A stretch of DNA of 64,000 bases, from positions 45,155,220 through 45,219,219 of the forward strand of contig OX387186.1 of the NCBI GenBank assembly GCA_947561395.2, read 5' to 3'. The notes beneath the pieces were generated by a model that saw only the letters and a list, made by a program, of their open reading frames with translations, did not search any database and was not told where the DNA came from. Positions 44,401 through 59,400 of this stretch are shown piece by piece. Position numbers and translations under genes: made by a program. Source of the DNA: Buxus sempervirens (taxonomy: Eukaryota > Streptophyta > Magnoliopsida > Buxales > Buxaceae). Each line of letters opens with the position of its first letter. Within the stretch, counting starts at the first letter, position 1.

Positions 44401-47400
44401 ACTCCAGAAGTCTCTGCACTTTTGTCATCTGGCTCTAATTCGACATGAGATAAATGTTTGATATTCTCCTATTTGTGGATAATTGTTCCAAGATAATTTA
44501 AATTATTACTTCTAGGAATCACTTTGATCTAATTTTAAAGAAATTGTTTTTTGTTGTAAGATTACACCACTTGCTCACTATTACATCAACTTGTTTTGCA
44601 ACCTTTTGGTTTCAAGGCATCCCTTCATAATCCTAATATTGTACTTATATTATCTTTAGTTTGGTTCATTGAAAGCACATCATTTGCAAATAACATATTG
44701 CAAATCTCATATTTGACCCTTGATGTAAACCTATTGTCACTGTTATTTCTTGTGTTTCACTATGTTTTCACCTGTTTTAATATATTTGATTGGTATTCCT
44801 TTCCCGCCAAAATCAACCTGTTCAGACTGCAAGGTACTCTATCATATGCATTTTTTAGATTAATAAAAGCAATATTGTGCTCTTTTTTAATTCTTATCCA
44901 CTAATTGTTGAAGTAAAAACACAGGCTTGTTGATAAACCTTGTTGGCATAGAGGCAAACTAATATTCTGATCATTGGTTTCTTTTTCTCATAACTTAATA
45001 GTGTGATCCATAAACATAATTCCATAATAATTAGTGTAGCTTTGGATGTCATCCTTTTTTTTTTTCACATATAGGTAGTACCGTGCTTCTTCAAGGATTC
45101 AACAATTTCCTAGTCAAATACTTGTAAAGAGTACCAGAGTGGGATATGGATGTTCTTGAGAAAGTTGAGTTGAAGATGGAAGCTCATTATTGATTCTGCA
45201 GCCTTTGAATTTAAAAGAACCATACCATCTTCCTCTAATATATAAAAGGGAGATAACTTGAATAAAAGAATTCTCCAAAGCCCTTACTAGACTGGATGAG
45301 ATAAATTGGAGATAAAAATATATATATTTTAAGCTAAAATAGGGGAAATAGCATGAAATTCTGTTATGCAATTGCTGGAGCATGGTACAAGACTAACACT
45401 ATTTCCATGATTTGGTTAACAGAATTATGGTTTCTTTGTATAAATACATTTAGGAGGTGCAAGGTTAAGACAGTTTCTGGATGGTACTGAATTTCATTGT
45501 CTTTTCTGTTAGGATAGAGATTTGTTGAAGAAGCCTTTTGGGGAAGGGAAGATGGCTACTGCTTTGATGAAATGGATAGAGAAAAGTCTCTAGTCCTGAT
45601 AATTTACTGTGGCATTCTAAAAATTGCTCTGTCAGATCATTCACCAACTCTTTCAGTGATAGTCTAAAGGGCCAAAGGCAGTAGTTGTTATCCTTATCGT
45701 GAAAATCAGGTGCAAAAGATTGGAGTCCAACTAATTGGTTTCATTTGGAGCTGTGCAAGATTTTTTTGAAGGTGCTGGAAAATATGTTGACGATGGTCAT
45801 CCATACTTTCATATCCTTCTCTGAAAGTGCTTCATTAAGGGATGGAAAAGTGCAAAAGATTGGAGTCCAACTAATTGGTTTCATTAGGAGCTGTGTGAGA
45901 TTTTTTTGAAGGTACTGGAAAATATGTTGACGATGGTCATCCATATTTTCATATCCTTCTCTGAAAGTGCTTCATTAAGGGATGGCAAATCTTGTTGATG
46001 TTTTGTTACCTAATGAATACATAGATTCTAAGCTGAAGAGCAAAGGCCCTGGACACTGTATGCAAGATAAACGTGGGCTTTTGCATATGATCAAGTCAAA
46101 TGGATATTTCTCCTTTATGTGGAAATGTGGATTTGATGTGAAGTGAAGAAATTGGATCAAATTATGTATCTCATCCACGTCCTTCCATGATTCCTTGACT
46201 GACTATTTATTTTTATCAGCACTCTAAAGAAGTCCAGGATTCGTTTGGAAAGGAAGGTCATACCAAAGGCAGCTTTTTCCAGGAAAAGGAAGAGACAAGA
46301 TGCAAAGGAAGGTCATACCAAGTGAAACAGTTCCAGGAACAGGAAAGTAAAATGGCAGGCAGAATCTGAGTAATTGACCTGCATCCTCAGTGATCCCCAT
46401 ACAACATATCCATGTCTAAGAGCCTAGAAAAGAAATTCCATCCTCTCCATTCACCACATTGCTGGCATGTTTGTCATAGGATTGCTAATCCTGGTGTCTG
46501 AAAGAATTAGATGTTGATTTCACTACAAATGTTATGAACAAGCTGAATCAGATGGTGGCACGTCATGAGCTCTGCGATCATCCATCAATCCAAGAACCCC
46601 CAACAGAGGAGAGTACCTCCATCTCTGGTGCAGTGTTCCGGGCTCTCTTCTGTTCTTCCATGAGAGCATACACCTACGTGTGAACTCAATTCCTTTCTTT
46701 AATGCGGCATGGGAAGGAATTACAATAAAACCCTGATTAACTCCGAGAATATCCCAGGCCCCTCGAAGCCCCAATTTGCCCATGGAGAACCCATCAAAAT
46801 TCAGTTTGGTAAGCAATGGCCTGTGAGTTTCCCAACCTGCACATGCCAAAGGCTATTGCTGACCATTATCTGATGGTTGCTGGTAAAAAAGGTCCCCTTT
46901 AACTGCAGTCAGGTGCTCTTTCCAAAAGGAGTGGAATTGAATTGTGGAACTTTTGATTTATGTACACTAGGCTATAGGCCTGTAGTCCTTTTGCTAAACT
47001 TTGTAAATTCTTTTCATATACATAAGCTGTGCCTTTTTATTGTTAATTTATAGAATCTTAATTGCATTTTAAGATAATGATTTTACCCCAAGAATAAAGA
47101 TGAAAAAATGGCACTAGGATTCTTGTTTTCCTTTAATCCCTACTGAATTATTCATGACTCAATAAAATCTGTTCTTTCTAACAGAAACTGGCGTTTCATA
47201 TTTTCCCTGGTGAATAGAAATAGATTGGATGGACACACTTGTCTGAACTGGTTTATTTGGTATTCATCTTGTATATCTTTTAGATGGATTGAATCCTGAA
47301 TTCTTGCCCTTGCGTTGTTTGGAATATGTGTTGGTAAAAAGCATCTTCTATCCATTATCTTGATGTCCACATTCTTGTCTAAATGGAGCCTACATGATGT

Positions 47401-50400
47401 TGGAATGGAGGTCTCAGTGTATATGTTTTGGACAAATGTGAACTGCACACAAAAGGTGAACAATTTGCAGGCTTACTATACTCAATCCAACATCCATGAT
47501 GTTGGAATGGAGGTCTCAGAGGATATATTTTGGACAAATGTGAACTGCACACAAAGGGTTAACAATTGGCAGGCTTACTATGTTCAATTTAATCTTTACT
47601 TCAGCTTTAAGAAACGAGAGAGAGAGAGAGAGAGAGAGGCTTGTTTGTTGTCTTGATATATTTCTGTTAGTTCTGTTAAGCTTGTCATTTGCTATAGAGA
47701 CATGTCCTGTTTAAAATATTATTGTTGGTTGTCTTGATATAGTTCTGTTAAGCTTGTCATTTGCCACAGGGACATGTCCTGTTTCAAATATTATTTATAC
47801 TCCATGTGAATGTTATTTCATTTATTGCTTTACGTATGTTGTTTTAGTGCAGTGAACTTTATTGCTGTCTTCTCTTTTTACAGTGGCATGGGTCCTGATT
47901 TTCGGGTTTTGGTTCGAAAAAGTCGGAAATCGGCAGAACAGTATCATCGGTTATACAAAGTATGATTCATTCTCTATGCCTTTCTTTATGATTCATTCTC
48001 TACGCCTTTCTTTTTGTTTCTCTCTTGCAGTGAAAGTTTATTTTTATAGCATTCCATTCATCTTTTGTGGATTCGTTGTTTTGAAACATACGCCCTTCCT
48101 TTTTTTCTCTTTTTCATTCGTGTAACTTATGATAAGATTAAAAGTTTGGTTTTAAAAGAAGTCATGTTGCTTAAAAATCTCTTCTTTTTGAGAAATTTAT
48201 GGCTTCATTGTGGTGTACCTGGTTCTGTGTTGAAAGTTTCTGAATTTTTTTTTTCTAATTGGGCCCTCCTACACCTTGGTTGGACAAATCATTGAAGGTA
48301 AATCACCTTTGGCGGTTTTTATCAGCATTTTGGAGATACGTATGTTTTTATTTCATTTTAAGTTTTAATATGTTATGAAACACATTCTTAACTCATGACT
48401 TTGCATTTAATGATTTTTATCAGCATTTCACCAAAACACAGAAAAATTTGCTGCATTTCACCTGAACGTGCTTTTTTTTAATTAGTGAAATATCATTTTT
48501 CTTTTTTGTTGGCATGTGTTGCCAAATGCATTTGGACTAATGAATTTCCCTTTAGAAGGGAGAATCACTCAAATTTCCACCCAAATTGGGAAAATTTCAA
48601 TTAAAGCACTTGACTTCTACCCTATTTAGAAAAAGTTACAGATATTTTCAAACATCATCTTTTTTTCTTGAATTTTCCGTAAGATAAACACTCTAAAGAT
48701 ATTGTAGATGGATTAGAAACTCTGAATTGTCTGCCAGGGTCATGCATTTAAGGTCAAATGTGTTTTTTAGCATATCTGGAGGTTCTAATGAAAGGAGAAT
48801 ACCTTGATTTTAATATATATGTATACTATTTTTAATTTTTGGCAAAAATAGAGTTTTTTTAAGAAATGATTTAAATTACAAAAATAAATTAAAAATATAA
48901 TAACATTTAAAAATACCAAAAAAATGATAAAAATAGGGAATAAATTTGAGAATTTTCAGTGTTCTTGTCATTTATTTTTGACCAAAAAAATGTTGGTCCT
49001 TTAACTAATATGCTTTTTATACTAATTAAAGATGTAAAAATTATTTAAAGTTTTATTATTGGTAGCAGTAATGTGTGTTATTCTTTGTTTGATTTGTATG
49101 CTTGTATTTTTCTTTTTGAGCAACATGTTTAATTTGTATTTTGTTATGATTATGAACGACTGCGTAGCCATTTTATTCTATGGCTTTCATCCAATCATAA
49201 TTTATTTTTAACTTTTAAGCTTTTTTTGTTATTTCTTACTTTCAAAAGAAGAGGATAACAAATTTTGCACAATTTGGGCAGCATGGCACAGCATGCTGTT
49301 GAGACTTCACTAGTTTCACACACATCATTATCATAAGCCAGCTCCTACCAAAGTTTCGCACACACACACACAAAGTTTCACTAGCTTTCTAGCATGACAG
49401 AAGGCCACTTTTATGTTTCCATGCCCAGGTATTCTTATTGGGTTGAGCTTAAAAGGCAAATTACAAGTCAAATTTTGGTGGAAATTTCACTTCTTGTGGT
49501 TGTACAAATTTATATCTAGTTTCCTTTCCCATTTTAAGCACACTCACAAAGTTTTCTAGTTCATCATAGATAGGAATTTGTTCCTACGATGTTATTTTAG
49601 CTTTCTAGCATGACAGAAGGCCACTTTTATGCTTCCATGCCCAGGTATTCTTCTTGAGTTGAGCTTAAAATGCAGATTACAAGTCAAATTTTGGTGGAAA
49701 TTTCACTTCTTGTGGTTGTACAAATTTATATCTAGTTTCCTTTCCCATTTTAAGCACACACACAAAGTTTTCTAGTTCATCATAGATAGGAATTTGTTCC
49801 TACGATGTTATTTTAGCTTTCTAGCATGACAGAAGGCCACTTTTATGCTTCCATGCCCAGGTATTCTTCTTGATTTGAGCTTAAAAGGCAGATTACAAGT
49901 CAAATTTTGGTGGAAATTTCACGTCTTGTGGTTGTACAAATTTATATCTGGTTTTCTTTCCCATTTTAAATGCCCCACATGATTTCAACGTTATATGCAA
50001 CCCATGATGGGTTGATACCAGGGCATGTACTCATGAACCAGGTCATATATTATTGTCATTATAAGATTGATTAATAAGTTTTATCTTTGAATCTTTTGTT
50101 TAAAGAATTATCATTTTAATAAACTTATTTATTAGTTTTATTAGCAAAATTAATAGAAGTGTCTATTATTTAAGTGAAGAACTAAAATGTTTGTAGAAGA
50201 GATAATAAATGCTTGTCCTTTACATATGCTTCTTCTAAATATTTTTAGCAAAATTTTTTTTGTCTACTTCTTTCATCTATATTTTTCTTCTTGCTTGTAT
50301 TTTTACTTTAGACCATAAAAATTTTTTTTTGAGACCAAAAACATAAGAAACAATGAATTCTTGTAAGTTGTTTGATTTTATCCTCTTTGACCTGAAATTT

Positions 50401-53400
50401 CATAGAAGTAAATGCGTAAGTGTGTAAGTCTGTGTTTGTGCATATCAGCGAGATTTCGAAAAGATAAAGTTCCCTTCACTTAGCTGCAATCGAATATCCC
50501 ATTAAAGAAATACGTATGAAATTATAATTTTTTTTCTTTCTAGGTTTTGTCATTTATATATTTGTATAGACAACTCAAATCCAGGAAAACTTGGTATGGC
50601 AAATTTGTGGGATCTTTATGTTTCCCCTGAAATAGAAAGTGAATCAAAATTTTACCATGTTTATCAAAATTGAGAAATTGTGGAAACTGGGAAGTTTTGA
50701 ATAAAAGTTGAGAATGCAACTTTGAATATTATCATTATCCTCATGTTTATCAAAGTTGATAAATTGTGAAAACTAAGAAGTTTTAATAAACGAGAATGCG
50801 ACTGTGAATATTGTCATTATCCTCAGGTTGCAGGAACCACAATTATGTGAATTCTTGAAATTCAGAATCTTGAAGTGTGTAGCTGTATTTCCTGGTTTAG
50901 AAATATTTAGTTGCTATGTAAAATTTTTTTATCTGTTTGACCTTTGTATGATTTTGGTTAGGAAATGAGGACATTGTTCTGCATTCTTTTGTTTCTTTCT
51001 GTGGAATAGCAAACAATGTCCCAAAAATAGAACCATAAACCATATTGTGACTTTGGATTATGTTTGGATTTCTGTTTTGACGTCCACTTTAAAGAAGTGA
51101 GCAAATAAGAAATTTCCTCAGTTCAAAATATGTTTCCTGAGAAAGATGCTTCGTTATATGTTGTCAAAATATCTGTTCACAGATAAACAAGGTCATTAAA
51201 GTTGTTGGTTGCAGTCACAATGAATGAATTGTATCTTTTTTCACTTTGCATTAATGGGTTTCCAAATTGTTCTGCAAAATGTATCATGTAGTGGCATTAT
51301 GCTATTAATAGTTTAAACACACTAAAGTATTTTAGAAGATGACACATCTTACTTATTCTGTTCTGCTGGTTATAAGGTTTTATATGTCTGAAACTCTCAA
51401 TACTGTTGCAACTGCAGGAATCAATCCCTGTTACACAACTTGTGAGGGAGACTGCAGCCGTTATGCAGGAGTTTACTCAATCTGGGTAATCATATCTTCT
51501 CATACCATACCAGTTCTTAATTGTAAAGAAAAAGGATAAGCAAGTTTTGGGGTGTTAATACCATTTCTCTTGGTCTTAATTGAAATCTGTAATGTTAAAC
51601 TTATCTGTATTTGTTGATCAGTTTATTAAATAGAGAGAGAGAGAGAGAGAGCAAGATAACGATTAAGTTTGGTTTCTTCTGGACTATTGGACCTGAGAGA
51701 ACTGTTATATTTATTAGCTGAATCGGACTGATCGCAGTCATAGAGCACAAGGCGATCGGAATCATTTGGGAAAAGAAATGTAAAAAATAAATCTCAATTT
51801 TTGTTCCGCTTAAAATAAATGTAGAGAACTGATTAAGGTAAAGCATATATTTAGCCGAGTAATTAATGGTCTACACCAGAACTTTATCAAAAAAAGTTAA
51901 AACAAATGGAAAAAAAAGTTCAATTGAAACTCACTCCAATTTTATGGTGTCTCTTGATCATCGTATCTGGTGCGGATGGATGGGAATTAGTAACCCAAGT
52001 AGTGGTGGAAGAAAGGTTTGAAGAAAAAGCTTGTATGCTTTCATCAGATAAAATACTGAGTTGTCTCACTCGACTAGGTATTATTGCGGCATCTAGAGGT
52101 CTAGATGGCTGGTTATAGCATATAAATGTGCTGGTTGTAAGGAGCTCACAAACTGTAAGTTGTCCGTTATTATTAAGTGAAATTGAGTAATTAATTTGAA
52201 CAAACAAAATAACTCAGAAGTTAGTTTATTAACAATTAAACTTTGTTTGAAGAGGGACTCTCCATGGAACATATACCTTGAATGTCTTTATTTACTTGCA
52301 CCAAAGTTGTAATGCTAAAATTTCAATTCTTGATGATGGAAGTGGGAGGCAATTAATAGATCAAGTGCACGTGCACTGCAGATCAGGGCCTGTGGGAATG
52401 GAATTAATGATGCATAATTATAAAACCATGTTGTCTATTTCCTGAACATAAGTAAATAATTGAAATTTTAAAGAAACAAACACCTTTTTGACACAAACTT
52501 GTCAAAACTTTGGCCAAATTAAATTTCTAATTTACCTTTTTTTTAGTAGTTGGAAAACCCGAAATAATCTATGGGTTTCTTCAAACACTTGAGAAGTAGC
52601 CTCAAGTCTGAGAGTTTCCTAAACTCTTCAAAGAAAAAAAGGGTAGCACCAGTTGAATGATTCATTTGTGGTAGGTGATACCGTGATATTGAATTTTTGG
52701 CAATGAACTTCAATTTATTTGTGATTTGAGTTGTTTGAAACAAAGGTTATTTCTTGGTAGAATATTTTATTGTAATGATTAATTAACTCCAGTATCCCCC
52801 TTTTTTTTAATAGTGGTGTGAGGCCTTTTGGAGTTTCACTTCTGGTTGCTGGATATGATGACAATGGTCCACAATTATATCAGGTATACCTTGATTGGAG
52901 TTAAACTTTGTTTCCTGTTACCTGTTACTCATACTTTTAATGGTTATTAGATTTTGGTTTTAAGACCATCATGTTGGCATGGTTGGGAAATATTTCGCAA
53001 CTTCCACCCGCAGTGACCGACCACCCCCCCGACCCGAAAGAAGGCTATCTCTCTTCATTTGATGGATATAGTTCAGTTAAGATTTTGGCTTCTTGAAAAT
53101 TTTGTAATCACCTCGAAGGGTTCACTGTTTGTTTTATCCAGGATGGCAATTTCATTTCAAACTACAAGGCATTTACATGCATGTAACAAGCATTACCTCT
53201 TGTTAAACCCTAGTAAAGTTAGAAATATATCCAATGAAGACATCGAAATTTAGGGTTTGCACCCTTTTTTGTGGCTTCACATGTAAATGATATATGCTCC
53301 TTGAAAGTTAATGGAAAAAACAGAAATCAACTATATTCATCACGAATTTATTACTGGTGCTTGTCTAATGAAAAAGTTTGAATAGTTTGTGACTATACTT

Positions 53401-56400
53401 TCTCTTAATCAGTATCATTAATTATCAAAAAAAGTTTGAGTAGTTGTAAGTACATGCTCACTCTTTTTGGTTTGTTATGATAGGTTTGTTTATTATTTTG
53501 ACTGGCTTACTTTAGCTTTGAAAGAATTTGAATCATTATTTAGGATTCTATTTCCCTTTTTATATGTGTTCCATTTGTCATGTTCATGAAATTTAGGACT
53601 TCAGCATTTGCCTTCTGTGTTTGGTCTTTCTTAGGTTGACCCGTCAGGTTCATATTTCTCGTGGAAAGCTTCAGCAATGGGAAAGAATGTCTCTAATGCA
53701 AAGACATTTCTTGAGAAAAGGTATGTAAAGATTCCATCAAATCCTAAATGAATTTGGGTTCTCTTAGTCTAGATTATGGGTAATTTCTTTGACTTATATC
53801 ATGCTTATACGTAGCCATTTCAACAAGACACTAATGTGTTCTGTGACACCATTTGATAATGATAAAGTTTCCCCTGGAAATGAAATAATTTATTGTTCAT
53901 ATCATGATTAAGAGTTATATATGCTGCTGGTTTTATTTTGTTTGTTTTGGTTTGTATGTGTCTTTGAATGTATGCATGCATGTCCTACGTGGTGAATCAA
54001 GTCAAGGACAGGATCTTACTGTACTGCGTAGCAGACAAATTGAAATGTGGCCACATTTTATAAATTTTGGCTGTCCATTCACCAACTTTAGAGATTAGTT
54101 ATATTGACCAAAAAAATTGACACGGGGAAGGTGTTTTCTATTTATTTTTGAGGAAGTTTGCCAAATCTCTCATTGACTTCTGTTGATTGTGTGTTCATTA
54201 GCTAATACAATGCTTTTAAGTGTCAATTGTGTGTTCATTAGCTAATACAATGCTTTTAAGTTACTGAGCTGCAACTATGTTTGATAGCAATCTTGAACCA
54301 GAACGAGGTTAAGTGAGGCCATACTAAAAACGAGTTGAATCAAATTTTGAACATGTCTCCCTAACATATGAGGCAATTGATATTTTTTGGTGACAAACCA
54401 GTTTTTAATTTCGGTTCTATACTGATTGGGTTGACACATAAAGCTACTCAACTAAAATATATTCCACACCCTCTTTGGGTTTCTGCTGTTATTTTTTGTT
54501 GGCGCATTTCATTCAGCTTCACTAGAGGTTGGTTTTGAGCTGGTTTTGTATACCTAAAGCTTCAATCTAAAACTAGACAAACCCAAATTGAGATTTTGTT
54601 TTTGTTGAACCAAGATCAAATTGGATTCCTATATACCCAAGGTGGGTTTTCCCTTAGGATCGCTTGCAAATTTTGATATGAAAATCCAATTTACATAACA
54701 CCTACATCGACCAAAAATAATATTTCAAGTGAACAAGACAAAAATATTTGTGGATCGGCAAAAACCTGCCTACGTCCTCTTTTACTTCTGGATAGTATCC
54801 TGTACAAGAAACATAACAATTCTGAGTTTAAACCCAAACCCAAAACCGTTGTATACCCTATTTTCAATGTCATGTGAGCTTATATTTTTCTTTCCTTTTT
54901 GCCTTTCTCCCACTGATGCCTTTTCTCTCTCTGCCCTATCGTTTGCCTCTTGCACCTTGCCTATTTATAAGTGTTACAAGGAAAGATGCATTTACAAGCA
55001 CACTACGTATGCACTCACTATTAAAGGCAACATCATAAACTCTTTTAAGGTGGCACCGTTAGTGCTGAATTCAGTGCTAACTTTACAAACCCATTCATAT
55101 GGGTTGCCGACATAATGAGCCCACAAATCTCTTCCTCAAGCCCATATGTGGGGGGCAATACAAGACAAAAAAAGAAACAATTGGTAATTACACTTAGACC
55201 AACTACAAATAAACTGAATAAGTGCAGTCCTAACTCCCCTGATTCACAAAACAACCAATGAACATGTATAGCTGCACCGAGTCAACTTCAACCCTTGAAT
55301 TTGGAGAGGGACCTCGATCATCAATTTATTGGGTCATCATGTCAGTAAGTCCATATGAATGGGGTGAAGTTAGGCGCCGAATTCAGCATCGCCTTTGGCA
55401 CCAGATTCAGTGCCGTCTTAAAAGACTTCTGATGCCGCCTTGAATATGTAAGCATATACGTAGTATGCTTGTAAATGCTCCTTCCTTGTAATGCAGCACA
55501 AGAGGTAGAAGATAGGGCGGAAAGAAGAGAGGCATCAATTGAAAGACAGAGACAAGGGAAAAAGACAAAAAGGAGAGAAAAATGTAAGCTCTTGTGCAAT
55601 TGGGAATATCGTTCTGGGTTTGGCTTTAAACTCAGAGTGGTTATGTTTCTTGTACGAGGTATTATTCTCAAGTAAAAGAGCAGGTTATTTTTTTCCCTAG
55701 ACGTGGGCAGGTTTTTGCCGAACCACGTGTATTTTTGTCTTGTTCACTTGTACTATTTTTCTGGTGGATGTGCATGTTGTGTAAATTGGAATTTTTATAT
55801 CAATATTTGTAGGCAATCCTGGAGAAAACCCAACACTAGGTTGGTTTGGGTTAGTTGGTTCCTTGGTTGAACCTACCAAGGTTGCTTTCCTGTACATTAC
55901 TGTCTATGAGAAATCTGTGCCACCAGTCAATAAAGCTTCTGCTGAAAGTTGAAGTTGTCTGCATTCCTAGGTCTCAGCATTAAGAATATCACTTTTGTTT
56001 GTTCCCCTACTTATTTAATTAATATTGTCATAGAAAACGCTTAAACATACTGAGGGAGTATATGGGGCAGCATAAATAGTTTAAATGGGGTGTCTTTCAT
56101 AATTACTGATTGGCCCCTCACTCGTGCTAGAGATTGGATATGGTAGCCACTGAAAAAACAAACACCATGGGGAGGCTATCTCACAGATTGTTTATTATAT
56201 CACCATGTATTGGCTTTGGTGGTGACTAACACTGAAACCAAGAATTATAACCATGGCTTGGTACTAACCAATATCTGTTATATTAGAGCTTGGCATGATT
56301 AGTGTGTTTTGTTCTGTATTAAGTGTGTTAATTTTGTTTAGGCAACTAAAATTTAGCAAATAAAATAAAGCTTGGTGGATGTTTCTTCTTCCAAGATAAT

Positions 56401-59400
56401 TATTATTGTATGTGTATAGATGTGCATTGCTATTTCTCTGGTTGAGCAAGAGAAATAAAAGGAGCCCAGTTGAATGTATCACAAACGTTTGCAAGGTTGT
56501 ACCTCCTGGGGTTCCTGCTTTTAAAGAATTCTTGGGTTTGGAGTTCTGTTTGAAGATTGATTACATATTTATAATTTTATACTGCCTTTTGGCTAGTTTT
56601 GCTTCATGGGTTTTTTGCATACTTTTTATTTACATTACACTTGGTCTCTCTCTTTCTACGTAGCAAAATTCAATAGAAAAAAACTCTCATAGGTATACAT
56701 CATATACGGCTTATAAAATTAATGCTAGTCTGATTTGGGATCAAAAACCAAAATAAAAGGACTTTTCCCACCTAGTTGGGCTGGGTCCAAGAATCCTATT
56801 TCTCTATCCCACTCTTTTAAATATCTTATCTTTATTCAGATTGCTTGCATGCAAATCTGTTATGAAGGACTCCATCCAGGTTCATTTTGGTTGGTGCCCT
56901 CACTCTTTTAGATCCTTCCATGATTATTGCGTCACACCATGTTGAGGGTGCCTCTATTGGTCTTCATTCCCAACAGTCTTAACCCAGTCTGTCGGATTTG
57001 GAATGTATTGATCGAATTGATGGGTAACGGCTCACTTGTATTTGAGTGAATGAGTACACAACTAGATCAATTTCTAATACAGCGTACACTCTTATTTTGA
57101 GCTTTGGTTAGGTTCTGCAATAACGTGTGTGGCTAGTGGAGTGAGATCTATTCAATATTGTTACTATGACTTGTTAAAACTTATTTTGTCAGAAGTGCCT
57201 ACATTCACGGCGTCAGCTTGTTTTTGAGTGTGAATGAGTACACTTCTAGTTCAATTTATAATATTATTACCATGACATGTCGAAACTAATGAGAATAACA
57301 TCCCTGGACATGTGTGCTTGTCATGTAATGATGGCATCACTATTATTTTATGAAATTAAACAATTTTTGAGTTGTTTATTGCATATACCGTTGCTAAGTT
57401 TGATCCTTTGAAAATGCCTTTTCTAAGATGTATGATACTTGTGACAAAGGGTTCAACATTTACACAGCTTTAGACTAGGTCCATAATATCAGAACTAGTA
57501 AATATATGAAGCCCTCACTTAGCATGATCTAACATGATGTTACTTGATATAAGCTTAGACACATGCGATCCAAATATATGGTTTACAGTGTCTGGCATTA
57601 ACTTAGACAATTTAGTAACTTCAGCTTAAGTATGTGCTAACGAGCCCTATAGAAAGGTAACCATACAACTCAATTTAGGAATTTTCCTGTGTTGGAATTT
57701 CCAATGATTGACCCGTAGAGCACCTTCTGACACAGAAACTTTATGCCATGTCATATATCCTGCTAAGGCTGCTATTTGAAAGTCTATGACAGGAAAGACC
57801 GCAAGGAAATATTCATTAAGAAGGTTCTAGTTTTGAATTTTGATGATTACTCCTTCGAAATCAAATTATCTTGGCTGTCCTTGATTGTCTTGTGTATTTT
57901 CAAATTTTTTTGGTAGCTAAATCAAGTTTGGGCAATACTCTGATTGTTAGAACAGAGAATCTATTATGTTTATTTTCATAAAATCTAGAGCATGAGGGTA
58001 GTGTTAGTCTTTGCTTCCAAGTTGATGTGCTTGATATTTTATATGGGTAGAAAAAGGTAACCCAATTTATTTCTTTCATATTTCTGATATTCACACTTGT
58101 TAGCCGCAGAAATATAGAGTTCCAAAGTTTTGACATGGAATTTTTTAAGTGTCAGATGATGTGCACTTTTCATGGTCCTTGTTATATTCTGGAATAATCA
58201 TCTTTATTCACATACTACTTCAGTTGACATTGATTCTGTTCCCAATTGTATTTCAGGTACACTGATGACATGGAGCTTGATGATGCTGTGCACACAGCCA
58301 TTTTGACTCTGAAGGAGGGGTAAACATGTCTGCTTTGATGTTTGGTGCATAAGAACCCTTGTATTGCAAATATAGAAACTTTTTAGAAGCTTTATTTCTG
58401 TTATAGTTTTATGAGGCACAAAATACAGGAGATAGTGGGTCCCAGTAACTAGACCTATTACACCACTTTTAATTTAGAATTTAATGTAAGGGGATGAATC
58501 TGAATATCCAAATTATTTTTGGATCATTAGATGACTATAGTTAAGGGATCAAAATACTGTTACAGTTTAGGATGTTGTTCACTTGATTATTGCAACTGTT
58601 CGCATATTGACCCCAACATGGAAGATGGCTTTTCTTATGTTGCACTGATTTTAATAAACTTTGGCTTTTCTTACAAGTTCTACTGATGTGATATTTTCCG
58701 AACATATTGTAGATTTGAAGGACAAATCTCTGGGAAGAACATTGAGATTGGGATCATCGGTCTCGATAGAAAGTTCAGGCAAGTTTCCTTAGATGACTTT
58801 CTGAGGCATGACCTGATTTTTCCTTGGACAAAACTTTTGAATTCCATGTGAACCAAATTTTATCTTGTATTTTCTGATGTGTTAACTTTGCCCTTTTAAT
58901 GAGATGATATGTTTCTTCAGACGCATAAGCATGATATGTGTCTTGTAACTTTGTTGCAAAATGCATGGGGTATATGCACATGTTGGCACCAGGAAAATTC
59001 AAGTGGAACTCATGGGAAACGTGTTGCTAACAAAATTAGTTTTTTTTCCCATCCTTGCATGTTTTTGTTAGCAAACCATTCATCTGGTTATTTCTGCGTT
59101 ATTGCCTAGGAGTTTCTCATTTTGTTTCCCATTATACGTATTTCATGAAAAATTTTGGGGAGTGCTACTCATGTCAGAAATCTCTTATCTGTTCAAGATT
59201 GAGAGCAAGGCTTGTGTTTGGGGTTGTTGCCTGATCTAGTTGAATTTCGACGCATGATATTCTGGAGAATGTCAGATCCAGATTTCCGGACATGAGCTTG
59301 AAATTCATTCCTGGAGTAATGATACTGTTTTGATTGCGATTAATCTGAGCTTTACCGATTGATGTTGAGTCATGCTTGTTTTCTTTCAGGGTATTGACTG

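Larger units (their letters stand above)
42587..47883 (+). other. Intron 4 of the proteasome gene, with LINE relics
   Basis: GT-AG intron of 5297 bp and the largest of the gene. It holds LINE fragments on both strands, a 102-bp direct duplication and a (GA)n tract (listed separately). The segments between these show nothing recognisable. Confidence 0.85.

Noticed and set aside
51906..52207. Overlapping 70-codon (plus) and 95-codon (minus) frames in intron 6
   Set aside because: No domain or splice signals; the intron is fully explained by the flanking proteasome exons.
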